DNA from: Parachlorella kessleri
Lineage: Eukaryota > Chlorophyta > Trebouxiophyceae > Chlorellales > Chlorellaceae
NCBI GenBank assembly: GCA_001598975.1
Contig: BBXU01000910.1
Span: forward strand, 1-49,939
DNA: 49,939 nucleotides
Reading direction: 5' to 3'
Within the stretch, counting starts at the first letter, position 1. Each line of letters starts with the position of its first letter. The notes under the pieces were generated by a model. The model ran no database searches, was not told the origin of the DNA, and saw only the letters and a list, made by a program, of their open reading frames with translations. Of the stretch, positions 11,489 through 23,318 are shown piece by piece. The position numbers and the translations under genes are program-made.

Positions 11489-12671
11489 TCATCCCTTGCA
11501 TACTTAGCGGAACCCTCTGCCAGGCATGCCCATGCCACGCCTGCCAGAGCAGCCCACGCAGGAGCGCGAGTGTTAATAAGTCGCTGAATGCATTACAAAT
11601 ACTACTATCGAGTTACATCCTTTCTCACAGGAAAGAGTGAGTGAGAGATCGCCTTGGTCATAATGAGATATGCCCAACACCTGTGCGTCGTGGTCGTAAA
11701 GGTGTTTGAGATAGCATACAGTTGCAGGGCCCATACACTCTTGCAGGGGGAAAAAGCCCTCGGGACAGAGCGGCAGCTTGACATGGCTGTCAATCTCGTC
11801 TGGGACTTGGCAGACGTTTGGCCTCGTGACCAGCTGGCAACTCGCACTAGGCGACAGGCACCTCGTCGGGACGTGTTGTAGGCAGCCACCCTACCAAGCG
11901 CAAGGGCCTAAGAGGTGATTCTTGCTGTGCAGCACAACCCAGAAGTTGCTGCGTTGGTGGGCAGCCGCCCTACCAGACGCAAAGGCATCAAGCTGACAGT
12001 GCTGATGCTGCACAGTTCCCACGAGTTCGTGAACCAGTAGCAAGGGCCCCACGCCACAAGGCTTGTGGAAGGTGAGGGGGACAGCATGAAGTGCCACCAC
12101 CTCACTGAATACCCACAACCCCCGCCCAACAAGCTCTGCGCTCTTGCACGCTCAGTTTGCGGCTTGGTCAATCTGACAACGCGGAAACTGCTGTCATGGG
12201 AGTGACCCCCGTATACACCAGGGTCATGTTCAGCTCCTTAAACAACAACAGCAGACAATAGACAAACCGAACTCTGTCAGTTGGCCTCCCTACGTACGTT
12301 GAAGCCTTCCCGGGCGTCAGAGTCAGCGACCTTCCCAAGTTGGCACCCAAATACGTGAAACCCACCGTCGCCGCCATGCTTGTATCCAGCGTTGTGTCCC
12401 TGTTATCCTCGATTATATCAGAAGAATCAAGGCGCATATCTGCTCCCAAGGCCTTGCAAGGACTCTGGACGATGGCCATGGCCGAGCTACGGTGAAATGG
12501 CGCACAGCACGACGCAGCAGACTTCAAAAAGCCCCCCGCGGGGCCCCGACTAATCCTAACTAACAAGCCAAATAACGGCCAAAGGACTCTGCTTTCCACT
12601 GTTTGAGCGATGGCGTAGCAGCAGCTGAACGCACTGCACGGGCGTCGGTTGATGCGAACCTGTCCGTCAAA
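11489..12671. other. Divergent intergenic region between RMND1-like and KNL1-like genes
   Basis: About 1.2 kb separate the two divergent start codons, so both promoters should lie here. No TATA box stands out. Part of it (12168-12450) reads on the minus strand as a weak reverse transcriptase-like frame, described separately. Nothing else is recognised. Confidence 0.4.
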
Positions 12672-12680
12672 ATGAAGCAA
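12168..12680 (-). mobile_element. Possible non-LTR retroelement remnant
   Basis: A 170-codon frame on the minus strand contains FTYLGANLG followed by SLTLTP. This resembles the YLG motif region near the end of LINE-type reverse transcriptases. No catalytic FADD/YADD motif, endonuclease or target-site duplication is visible, and the frame overlaps the first exon of the next gene on the other strand. It may be chance. Confidence 0.18.
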
Positions 12681-15600
12681 ACACCCACCAAGGAGATGCA
12701 GGACCCCAACAGGGGCAACCCTGTATCGGTAAGCTGCTACTTGGGCGGTGCACCGGCCGAACGCTGAGACATATGCTGACTGCTGTTTTTGTTAGCGTCT
12801 ATGTTGGCCTCGGCAAAGCTATCGACACTGCTGCAGGCCCTAAAAAGGCGACCACCTTTGTGGGGTGAGGCAGCTGCCTCGCCCTCCAGGCAGCAGCCAA
12901 AGAAGAACAAGTTGGACAGGCGGACGAGGCGCGTCAGCTTCGCACCTGACCCAGAGCTTACAATGATACACCACTTTGAGAAGGTGCGGTCTTGTCCAAA
13001 TTCGTCCCTGCAACTGAAGTCCAGCTCTCAAACGGCAAGTCACGGTATATCAGTGTTGAAACTTGCCTCCAAGCATGGTCTGGAGCACACGCCCAACACA
13101 GATAGGCTCACAGGCTCTGTATGTCTGCAGGATGATATCAGCGGCAACTCGGAGGGCAGGGCAGTGCTCAGTGTCCTAACTGAGCACGACCCAACGACAA
13201 CCGGTGGTGGAGAGTATCAGCCAGGCTTCCTGGGAAAGAGCCTGCCGGACCACAGCCCGCTGCACGGCAGCCATCGAATCCCGCTGGATGAAGCTGGCAG
13301 CCCTGAAGGCATGGACGTCAGCATGGAGATAACCCAGCCTGTTTTGGAGGCACAAGAGGATGGGATGGTGCTTGAGGAGCTGGAGCAAGACCAGCAGCAG
13401 GGGCTGGGAGACACCAGCCGGCCAGGACCTGTCGGCGCCTGGGGCACTGCTGCGGCACCTGGTGAGGTTACAGCGGGCCTTCCTTCCTTTGGGGCTCTGG
13501 TCGAGGAGGATGCCTACGACAGTGGCCTGGAGCTAGAGAACAGACAGCAACAGCTTGAGCCACCTGGCGGTGCTGCCTGGCATCAAGCAGCAGGAGGGTC
13601 AGATATCACCTTGAATGTTACCCAGAACATCACTGGTGGGCTCAGAGGACTGGGGTCATTGGTGGAGGAGGATGAGGAGGCCTATGCGGCGGAGCAGCCT
13701 CAGAGCAGGCCGGCGGAAGATGAGCCCACTGCCACTGCTGGGATGGACCTCACCGTTGCAGCAGGTACTCTTGGCCGCATCATCTAGGGCTCAGCTGAGA
13801 TATTGAAGGGTGTGGAAGACATGGACTTCTCTTGTTGGGGGACGCTAGTCATGAGCTTTCCTATATCAGGGCTTCTTCCAGGTGTCGCCGTGGCAGGACA
13901 ACATTAAAGAGCACCAGCCTCGTCAGTCGAACGTGTTCAATTTTCTGGCTCTGCCTGCACCCTGGAGCACTGGAGCTTGGAATACTGCAGCCATTGGCAA
14001 ATGTTGCGCACTCTTTCTGCAGGTCGAGTGCTGGAGCATTCATACCAGCCAAACCTGCAAGCAGCCCAGCAGCAAGCGCAGGAGCCTGACGAAGCGGAAG
14101 GGGCAGTGCAGCCAAGCGAAGTGGACGCGCCAACAGCTCCAGCTGGGCGGCGCAGCAGCACTGGGGAACAGGCGCGCCAGCAGGCAGCGCAGGTCAACAA
14201 GTGGGGGTTTGCGCCCGGCGGGGAGGACACCCTGGATATCAACCTAGAGCTGCAAGGTCAGGTCCCCGCGCAACCTCATCGCAGCTTGGGTCAGCAGTAC
14301 ATGCCGCTATCACTTTCCTCTGCTCCATAAGCGTTTTGCTTGTGCATACCTTGGGAGCCAGCTTGTCTCGTACTAGACGGCTGCTGCAAAGGTGTTATTC
14401 GTAGACTATTGATTAAGGGTGGCAGGTAATGCGATCAGAAAGGAGTTACGGGTATACTGGGCTGACAGGGTTTGATGCAGCTATGCTCTGTGTCTTGCCT
14501 TGCCTGTGATCTGATATTTGTTTGTGCGGCATCCCCAAGGCTGAGTTGACTAGTCCTGTTGCTTATGGCCGAGTTACTTAGCAGGCAGGGCACAGATAGA
14601 AGGTGAGATAACTGCGCCTGAAGCGTGGATAGCAGTAAAGTTGCTTTTCACCAATTCAGTTCTTTTTGCAGGCCGCATGTTCATGGGCGACCACACCTTC
14701 AATCGCTTGTATGGCGACAATACCACTGGCGAGTCCACGCTGGGCCAGCCGGCAAGTCCACTCTCAGCAGCTGGTCATGCCCCAGAGCCTGACTCACCTC
14801 TGGCTCAGGCAGCGCAACAGCCAGCAGCAGCAGGCCAGCAGCTGACAACTATGCCTGCTGGTCGGCCAGAGGACTCTGTGCAGGCGCCAGAACTCTCGCC
14901 CCAGGGCCTGGGGAGCCCTGCTGCCAGCGCAGGCCAGCAGGCCCAGCCTAACTGGCAGGCACCGGCATTTCTGCCGCCCTATGCCCAGAAGCCCAAGCTG
15001 GCCCTTAGCTCGGTGAGGCTTGATTGATTTGATTTTATTGTGGCTTTGGATGGTCATGTGCAGCAGTTGGCTGACGGCCTCGTGAGCTTGGCATTCCCAC
15101 TTCGGGTTCTTGCTTATTTGCTGCAACGGAGCAAGGATTGTACCAGTAGTACAAATGAAATGAGTTTCGAACAATGTAGTTTTGCAGGACTGGGAAAGAT
15201 TGACCCTTGCAAGTCCAACTATTGCTGCTGCAGGACCATCCAGCTCTGGTGCAGAGCCCAACCAACACTAACAGCACAATGAACACGCTGGAGACCCAAC
15301 GGCTCATGGCGGACGGCAACACTCGGCGCCTTAGCATAAGCTCAAGGAGGGCACCCCTGCAGGTGCAGTTTGGAGTCTAGGAATGCTCAAAATATACTGC
15401 AGGATTACTGGTGCTGCCTAACCCCTTTTGAAGTTTGTTTATACTTGATACAGAGGCCCATGTGCAATTAAAATGATGCATTTGAAGTTCACAGGCTACA
15501 TGAGTCGTACCCAGGCCAAGAACTGGTCCAGAAGGGGGCAGGACAGCCATTCTTTACTTGTAATGCACCATTTTCAACGTTCGGTTATGTCTGGAATCTG

Positions 15601-18600
15601 CATAATTACAGGATGCCACTGGGCATTTGCTCCAAGATGACTTTGGTGACGATGACCTGGGGCTCGATCTACGCCCTGCAACACAGCCGCTCTCGTGCCC
15701 TCGGGAGTCATTGGGAGCAGGTGGGCCGCTGCAAGGAGGGTTAGCGTGATTGGCAGGAAGTTACGTACAGCTGTTGTTCCAAATGTCTAACTCGAGCTCA
15801 CATAAATCCTCCTGCAATATGGCACCAATTGTAGGGCTGAGTCATGTGAAGTCACCTTGTGCAGGGGCTTCTGGGCCCGATGCAACCGTAAGACTGCTTG
15901 TTGACGAAGAACCTGAGGGTAACCCGGTGGACCACAGCGGACCCCTGGCGGGAATAAAGCGCCAGTTAGGCATGTTGAGCCAGGGAAGCCAGGATGAGAT
16001 GGCGGTGCAGCAGCAGCCGCAGCAGGCCACGGAGGTGGAATTGAAACCGCTGGTGGTGCAGGTGTGCCCTCGTCAGCGCACGCAAGATGACTGCATAGTC
16101 AGTTGCTTGCGAGACACTGACACCATGTCTGTGAGCTCACCCAAGGTTGGCTGCAGTCAAATATTTGGAAGCTAAACTAAGGCCGCCTATTCCATCCCTG
16201 CTTAGGACGGGTGCCTGAGGCTGCATCTGGCAAGAGTCCCAAACGACAGTTCCAAATATCAAGTTTGTCCCAACCTGAACCGTGCGTTTCTTGCAGGCTG
16301 CACGGACACCAACCCCGCCCAGGCCAGCTCACAGCTTCGGCATGGCGGACAGCAGCAACCCCGTCACCATGGCGCTTTTGCGAAGTGGCGGCACCACCCG
16401 GCTGCTGCAGGACACTGTGCATGTGAAGCCTGGCCAGCAAGCTCAGAAGCAGCCAGCAGCAGTTGGGGTTGCAGCCGCTGCAGCGGGCCCTACCAGGACC
16501 AGTGCTGGTGGGCGCAGCAATGGCACCACGAAGCTGCTAGCTGACATGACCATGGCGTCCATGGTGGGGGCTAAGCTGCGGGGGCAGCACACAGGTTGGT
16601 TTGGAGGCTGACTCAGGGTGTCCTGGAGTGCAGGTGTCCTGGAGTGCAGTATACATGCTGAGGGATTGGGGACATGCAGCATGCTTGGCATTGGGCGGCA
16701 AAATGAATGAGGAAGTGAAATGTCTGCAAGAGTGCGGGAGCACAGGGGTTGAGCTTGTGTTTGCAGGGCCCTTGAACCAGCGGCGCCTGTCCCAGGATGA
16801 CGAAAATGGTTTGACCGATTACTCCCTGGATGCGTTTGAGGCGCCCCCAGAGCTCCCTGTGGCCCGGCAACAACTGGAGCAGCAGCCAGGGCACGAGCGC
16901 GCTAACCAACCGGAGCCACCTAACCTGCGAGGTGAGAGCGATGGTCACCGAACTATCCCTATGCTCTTCTGGGAACAGAGTGTGGGTGCCCCAGCAGCAA
17001 CAACGTCCTGGGACGTTGCCCCCAGTCCTTCTGAGATGCCTGAGTCTGCGATGCAGTTTCAACCTCAGTACCTAGGCTGATATTCTTTTCTGTGTGTAAC
17101 CAGCGCCACAATCTAATACTAGCTGTTACTGCCAGCTGCATCATTACCAGTCTGCAAGTCTACAAGAACCAGGCCCTTAGAAGCTCACATTCTTCATCTC
17201 GCTGCAGGGTACTCCATGGTCTCTCCTGATGAGAAGGCCTTTGTAATCCCCGGCGGCCCCAAAATTCACCGCACACCGGTGCCCATGAAGCCTTCGACAT
17301 CTCAGCAAAGGCATCAAACCACCCCTCATAGCACACGCAGCATGCATAGCCACTCCCAGCAGGTCGGCTCTGCCAGCCGTCAGCAGCAGGTTACGCCCAT
17401 CAGTGTTGCCCGGCCCTCAGCTGCTGCACACGCTATTGGTGCTGCCGCATATCCTGTGCAAGAGGATGAAACCACGGGTGAGCTAAGGACTACAAGTAAG
17501 TTGGCCATGCAAGCCCCGGAACTGCACTATCTGCAACAATGATAGGGTTGTCAACACCAGCATAACTATAGAACATGGATGTTTGGTGATGTGGGATACT
17601 ATGAGCTGAGTACAAACGTAAGTTCCTTGCAGGCATCCCAGGTGGTCCCAAGCTCATGCGCACCCCGGTGGGCGGCCGGCCTTCCCATGTGCAACACCAG
17701 CATGAGCCACTGGCAGGTAGGAACGTGTTCTGCATGCTTTGTGTCGGGTCTTGTCATATACCTAATTGCATCATACGGCGATCGCATTTGATCAAAACTA
17801 TAGCGCATTTGATCTATTATAGCGCGCCTGATTTCTATACCTCCTGTTCCTTCTGAAGCCTCCTCATATCACACTGTTTTAATCCCGTGGTGTCTGGCAC
17901 ACAGGTGGTGCCAAGACGCCTGTCACTGGGCGGCTGCCAGCTGCGGGCATGCCAGGCAGCGCCATGGCCCAGCACTACCCAGGCTCAGCAGCACGCCCGA
18001 CGAGCGTGGGGCTGGCACGGTACCCTGGCAGCGCGATGGCCACACACCGCCTTGGTAGCCGTGGGATGACGCCCTTGCAGCAGTATCCATCCCAGCCGCT
18101 GCCCATGACTTTCCAGGTGACAATTGTAGCTTGGCTTGGCATCCACATCAGCTTCACGAAGTACCCTGCTGTTGTGATATACTTGCGCTCTGTTAGTCTG
18201 AAGCTAAGGTGGTGCACTCTCGCCTTGAAAAGCTGCCTTGTCACCGCAGGACTTCACCAAGCTGATGGATGTCCAATTTCTGGACAATCTACGACGCGGC
18301 GCTTCCATCAACTATGCCGACATGCAGCGTAACCCTGTGCCTAAGACCTTACAGGTCAGGCAGTCCCCTGGGTTTGGGCAGGAATTAAGTTCACCACAAT
18401 GCAACTTCCCGCCCTCTCTAGTGTGCCTGCCGGGGCCGTGGCAGGCTTGGTGCCTGAAAGACTGTATGGCTAGCGACTTTGATCTCGGGCTGCAGCAACT
18501 CACTGTGTTCAGCGCTAATGCCCAGGACATTTGTTGCCGCTGCAGGAGGCGTACTCGCTGCTGTGCTGCCTGTCGCCCCAGGTCTCGGTGCTGGAGAACG

Positions 18601-21600
18601 GCATCCGCATACTGCAGGAGCTGGTGCAGGAGCGGCGGGTCAAGGCGGCGGATCAAGAGACGTTTGTGGGCCTGCACAATCCAGCGCTGTTTGGGGAGGT
18701 GCAGGTGGGTTTGGGTGCCTGGGCAGGGTCGTCGAGGTGCTTGATTGGGCTGCACTCATGACAGGCATTGGTGTTGAATGCATGTCAATAGCTGCAGTGC
18801 AAACTACGAAAGGGAGGACTAAGCTAGATGAGCAGCCATATGTCCCGGCCTTGAGCTGCTCTGCAGAAAAGCAACAGGTAGGTTATGTGCTGGCTGCAGT
18901 ATGTGGATGAGGAGCGGCTGGAGGCTATCAAGGTCAATGTGGGACTCCTGAAGAAGCTGCTGCGGCAGAAGGCGGTGGCCGAGCTGAAGCTGTACCGCAA
19001 GGAAATGGAGGTGCGCAAGGGTGTCCATACTGCCTGCTGCGTGGTCCGATCATGGCGTCGCTTAGAAGCCAATTGGTTGCATAAGAAGGAAGTGCTCCTC
19101 TTCACTCACGGGTCCCTTCTGACTTGACACGCCTACCTTCTCCAAGGCCAAATGTCTAACTTACTCATGACAGCTGCTTGCACCCAGTCTATTTGGTGTG
19201 AATGTTTAAATTTTGTTCTTGGGTAGAGTGCACTCCTTGTTACAATGCTGCAGGAGGACCGGGCACACCGGCTGATGCGCAACCTGGACCTACTGCAGCA
19301 GGACCGTGTTTTCCTGGAACAAAATGAACAAGCTGCAGTGGAGCTGGCAAAGTCAACACAGGCAATGGTGGCTGAGCAGCTCCGCCGCATGGACTACGAG
19401 GCGCAGGCACAGCAGGTGGGTAACTTGCCCACCCTCTGAAGGGGTGCACGAGGCAGGGCAGCAAGACCAGCTTGACTTGTTGCATGAGGGTTAAAGACTG
19501 GTCAGAGACTTATACATGATGGACCCTAGGTAGGAACCAGCACAATGGTCAGCTAGCGAAAATACTGATCTTCATGCCCGGCCAGGGTTAGCCTCAAGAA
19601 GTTATATGAATGCAGGCTGAAGCTGAGCGGCGGGAGCGTGTCCAGGCGATGCGGGCAGCCCTGCAGGATCAGCAGGAGAGCAACGCACAGCGGCAGCAGC
19701 AGTTGGAGGAGCTCCAAAACCGAGTGAGGGGCCTTAAGGTGGGTGATGCCTTACTTGAAGGGTGGCACCATTGCCCACTGCCTCCTTCTCCCTCGCGCTT
19801 CTGCCAAGGTGGCACCATGCCACCTGTTCAGCTCAGATAACTGCAGCAAGTCCTGGGTTGAAGTCAGTGGAGTTACTGTCTTCTCAACCCTATGGTCTGC
19901 ATGCTTGTGTGCAGCTGAGGAGTTCAACATTGGGCAGGGAACGCGAGGCAGTACAATCCAAGATACAGTCACTGCAGCAGCAGCTATCGGAGACCCAGGA
20001 TGCCGCAGTCGTCGCAAGCCAGTCATCGCCCCAGGCATTGCTGGAGAAGGTGGGTGGCTGTTGATATGTTGCCTCCCTTGCCACCAATGCCCCAACTGTG
20101 GACCGATTGGTTGCATTTGCAGCCTTAAAGCCCCCCAAGCCCCTTGCCTGTCTGCAAATTCATTTCGGACCGCAGCACTGCACTCTGCAATTTTTAATTG
20201 TCTTGCAGGTATTGAGCAGCGAGCATAGGTTGCTTTTGCCGATGCTGCAGAGTGAACAGCTTGAGATCCTGACTGCCTGTGTCGGCTGGCGGCTGGAGCA
20301 ATTGCGGCGAGGTGACGGCAATGCGGAGCTGGTGTTGCGGCTGGCAGACCGCTTCCGCTTGCAGCTATGCATCAGCAATGGCACTGCAACAGGGAAAGTG
20401 TCCCTAGCAGCAGGTGCGGCAATGCAAGCGTAGTTGAAGTGACTGCAGCATGTGCTTCTGATGTCCCTGGACATTCCTCTTGCAAGCTCACTTGTTAAGG
20501 GCTTCCTTTTTGGCTCCCTAGTTCTTCGTGCTTGGCTGACCACTTTCTGGGACATTGTTAGTATAAGTGGCAGGTAGTGCAAACAGGGAGTAGTAGGTGG
20601 GCTGTACTAACAAGGTTGGATGCAGAGTGCGCCTGGTATCATGTTGCAGGTTCTGCCTCGCCGCTGCCAGCAGACCGGCAGCAACTGGCAGCAGACCTGC
20701 TGTGCAGCAGCGGCCTGGGTCAGTTTAGTGTGGACCTTACAAGATCGGGCAGAGAGAAGCTGGCTGCTGCGGTCCAAGTGAGCGGTGTCAGTCTCAGGCA
20801 CCCAGTCTTGCTTGTTGGGTGTTTCTGCATGTGCTGGCCCTCACAGGCTAGAGGGTGTGTCAGTGCATTCCTCATGCTGTGCCGAAGCTGTCGGAAGCAT
20901 GGTCTATTATTTACAGGCGCTTTGCTGCTTAACTCGAGATCTCTGTATCCCTGCAGGCCATCACAACCAGGGTCGGGCGCATAGCAGAGCTTCTGCAGGA
21001 GCTGCATGGGCTTAGGCTCAAGTGCACCACCCTTACGGAGATCTCCTGCGCCCAGGGGGCAGTCCACCTGGCCTTCGTTGACCTGCAGACCGGTAAGGGC
21101 AGAAGTATCACGGCAGTCCAGCTGTCCGCTACATGTTTGATGTATTCTGTCCTTGTTTGAAGTTTACCTTGATGAAGTTCTCCTTGGCAGGGATCCCTGT
21201 ACCAGCGCAAGAGACCCTATCCACACTGTTTGGGTTGCAACCTGCGATGCAGAGGTCCAGTTCTCCCTCGCGCTCAAACTCCCCAGCACCTACCCCCTAG
21301 GTGACATCTCTCATGAGCTCAAGATCCGCAGCAGTGGTAAGTCAAGCTCAAGGCTGCCTGGGCCCTGCTGCCCTGCTGACGACTTACAGCCAGCCACCCT
21401 CTTAGCATGCGATGCAAGCTCGGGCTATGCGATCAGTGGGCCGCCACTGTTGTTCCAGCATGGGACACACGCACAGGACTCTGCTCTGGTGCGGTTTTGA
21501 AGCCCAATTGCGGTACTTACAGGTGGTGGGCACGTGACCGAGGAAGCAGTGGCGGCTGCTGTGGCAGCAGTGCCCCAGGGTCGTGGCAGAGTCAAGGCAG

Positions 21601-22047
21601 TGTGTGCTGTCCTCAGCCAGCTGGCCAAAAGGTATGAATAGAACAACGTGCACCTGCTCTGCAAGGGCTGTTGTGAAACCTGGGGGTTGGGATGATGAGC
21701 ATCGCGTCAATCCACCTGCCAGCGACTGTACTATTGCAGCCGGCAGACCAAAAGTACAGGTGTACTGGTCGATGGTGGCAGGCAATGCAAACAGAGGAGA
21801 CGTTCGGTTTCATTGTACTGATAGGGCTGTACCGACTGGGCTGTATGCATTGATGCTCCATATTACTGGGAGGAGAAGTCACCTACAACCCCCCAAGCAC
21901 CCATAAAGCAAGCAAGGGGCAACTAAGGCCTGGACTGTTTTCTGCAGTGCATCACCAGCGCAGCCCTACTTCCTCCAACCGGCTGTACTTGACCCCCCAG
22001 CGGCAGCAGCAGGTGCCCTGGTGGATGCCAACTTCCAGAACTACTAG
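12672..22047 (+). CDS. KNL1: KNL1/Spc105/Spc7-like kinetochore scaffold
   Basis: Twenty-four exons keep frame and give about 1,539 residues: 12672-12728, 12837-13764, 14023-14256, 14672-15012, 15234-15362, 15612-15720, 15865-16061, 16297-16594, 16767-16931, 17208-17477, 17633-17716, 17905-18116, 18250-18354, 18546-18704, 18900-19010, 19254-19415, 19616-19738, 19915-20049, 20209-20413, 20650-20777, 20957-21092, 21214-21336, 21523-21631, 21948-22047. KNL1 recruits protein phosphatase 1 and checkpoint kinases to the outer kinetochore. Supporting features are a PP1-docking RRVSFA motif (RVSF at residues 51-54), MELT-like sequences MDVS, MEIT and MDLT, and a long disordered Q/P/A-rich middle. From residue 1009 there is an Spc7-type domain (FTKLMDVQFLDNLRRG), then coiled coil to about 1273 and a C-terminal region with an RWD-like strand pattern (VQFSLALKLPSTYP). 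The acceptors of exons 2 and 22 were chosen for frame and are the least certain. Confidence 0.8.
12930..12941 (+). other. PP1-docking RVSF motif of KNL1
   Basis: These bases encode RVSF within RRVSFAPD. In KNL1 proteins this N-terminal motif docks protein phosphatase 1 and is regulated by Aurora B phosphorylation of the serine. The basic residues just before it (DRRTR) fit an Aurora-type site. Confidence 0.7.
13311..13334 (+). other. Tandem MELT-like motifs of KNL1
   Basis: These bases encode MDVS immediately followed by MEIT. MELT-type repeats, when phosphorylated by Mps1, bind Bub3-Bub1. A third candidate, MDLT, lies at 13743-13754. The array is short and degenerate compared with animals. 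Confidence 0.5.
14415..14480 (+). repeat. Dispersed repeat copy 1 (intron of KNL1)
   Basis: A segment of about 66 bp starting ggtggcaggtaatgcgatca and ending gggtttgatgcag. It is about 93% identical by eye to the copy at 36067-36136. It lies in the intron between exons 3 and 4 of KNL1. Confidence 0.65.
16618..16649 (+). repeat. Perfect 16-bp tandem duplication in a KNL1 intron
   Basis: gtgtcctggagtgcag occurs twice head to tail at the start of the intron after the 16297-16594 exon. The repeated 'ag' ends do not change the predicted acceptor. Confidence 0.75.
20565..20636 (+). repeat. Dispersed repeat copy 2 (intron of KNL1)
   Basis: It begins aagtggcaggtagtgcaaac and ends ggttggatgcagagtgcgcc. 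It shares its ends with the copies at 14415, 36067 and 46651 and most closely resembles the last of these in its 3' half. Confidence 0.5.
21773..21850 (+). repeat. Dispersed repeat copy 3 (diverged, intron of KNL1)
   Basis: It starts ggtggcaggcaatgcaaaca followed by gaggagacg, matching the beginning of the same repeat family. The 3' half is more diverged and contains gggctgtaccgactgggctg. Confidence 0.4.
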
Positions 22048-22657
22048 AATCCTCTCTTTGGTGAGCCACAGTTGAAGTTTCATGCTATGTATTAGTCACT
22101 TATCCCCTGCCTGCAGCACGCTATGACCTCCTCTTGGTTGCGAAACAGGAGAGCAGCGAACATGCCCCTTGCACGACTTGGTTCCTCAGACCCACACACA
22201 GCACTTCTTGGGTGCTGCTGGCGAAACATGCCAGCTGTGAAATGTATGATGCCTCCACGCAGGATAAAGACTGTTGAAAGTGCCTGACACGACAATTCCT
22301 TGTCGTGTTCAGGAGGTGCCGGTGCCTCCAGCATGGCATCATAGGTGTTACTGATTGATAGATACCTTGGGCACCAAGGACGACGGCGTGGGGCCCCTTT
22401 GGGCACATGCCCTGGGAATGGACTGTACTCTTATGACCACCTCACTAGTGCTGCTGCTGCTGACTTGCCGAGGTTGCAAATATTTGTGACTTACAAACTC
22501 CATGCAGGTTTCATTTGTGCTTACCGTTTTACCATAAGAATACAACAAATACCCTGCCTTACTTCTGCATACAATGAACTGATTGGTTCGAAGCAAGCAG
22601 CAAGCATAGAGACTTCACTCAAGTCCAATATGCGTGGAACTGTTTGCAAGTAGCCCG

Positions 22658-22662
22658 TGTAA
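22658..22662 (+). terminator. Candidate poly(A) signal, KNL1-like gene
   Basis: TGTAA about 610 bases after the KNL1 stop, in tail-to-tail spacing with the minus-strand signal at 22746. Confidence 0.4.
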
Positions 22663-22745
22663 CTGAGCAAATCTGTAGAAACTTCATAGCTTCCCTGGCT
22701 CCACTAGGCAGCCTACCACTATTGAGAAACACTGAAGCGGTGGCC

Positions 22746-22750
22746 TTACA
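22746..22750 (-). terminator. Candidate poly(A) signal, PhoD-like gene
   Basis: TTACA on the plus strand (TGTAA in the transcript) about 570 bases beyond the phosphatase stop. Confidence 0.4.
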
Positions 22751-23318
22751 TGCCTACTAAGCGGCAGCTCTTGCCCATGTACAAAAATCAGTCAGTGATG
22801 CCTCAGCCACCTCCTGGGGTGGGCAAAATCGAGGCCGCAACAATCAGTTTATACGTTCAATTTGACAAGTTTAGGTGTGTTGGTAAATTCTGTGGGTGCC
22901 TTTGACCAGGCCGCGCCTGCGGCCGTGCTCATGAAGCCGAGGAATCTCTCCATTGATGCTCAAGTACCTGCATGCCAGACCACAGAGCAAGACTGTCTGG
23001 AGGTACAGCTGAGCCACTAGCAGCGTCACGCAAGCCCCTGGCTTCTGCATCTTGCACAGCACGGTCCTGATCTAGTAAGGGCCGCAAGGTTTCACGGTTG
23101 ACGACCCATGTTTGCCCACACCGACACGCTGACCACAAGCGCCACCTCCCTGGCCAGTCTTCAGCTGTTCTGCTGAGCACCAACTTTCCTGGCTGACCTT
23201 CACACGCAGGGGTGCGATGCCATGCACCACATGCTGTGCCGCGTGCCCACAGCTATGTTTGGTTGCTGGCTCCACCCTCCATCCCCCCCGTCCCATGTGT
23301 CCAATGGCACCGTGGACG

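Larger units (their letters stand above)
22048..23318. other. Convergent 3' UTRs of KNL1-like and PhoD-like genes
   Basis: No coding segment is recognised here. TGTAA at 22658-22662 (plus) and TTACA at 22746-22750 (minus) would place the two transcript ends less than 100 bases apart, with 3' UTRs of about 610 and 570 bases. An open minus-strand frame near 22929-23183 has no family resemblance and falls in the predicted phosphatase 3' UTR. Confidence 0.45.

Noticed and set aside
13882..14022. Plus-strand segment beginning SPWQDNIKEHQPRQSNVFNF before KNL1 exon 3
   Set aside because: It is protein-like and follows a cttccag acceptor, but joining it to KNL1 exon 2 in the required phase meets a stop codon, so it was left in the intron.
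22929..23183. 84-codon minus-strand frame after the phosphatase
   Set aside because: It lies beyond the phosphatase stop within its predicted 3' UTR and lacks any PhoD similarity.
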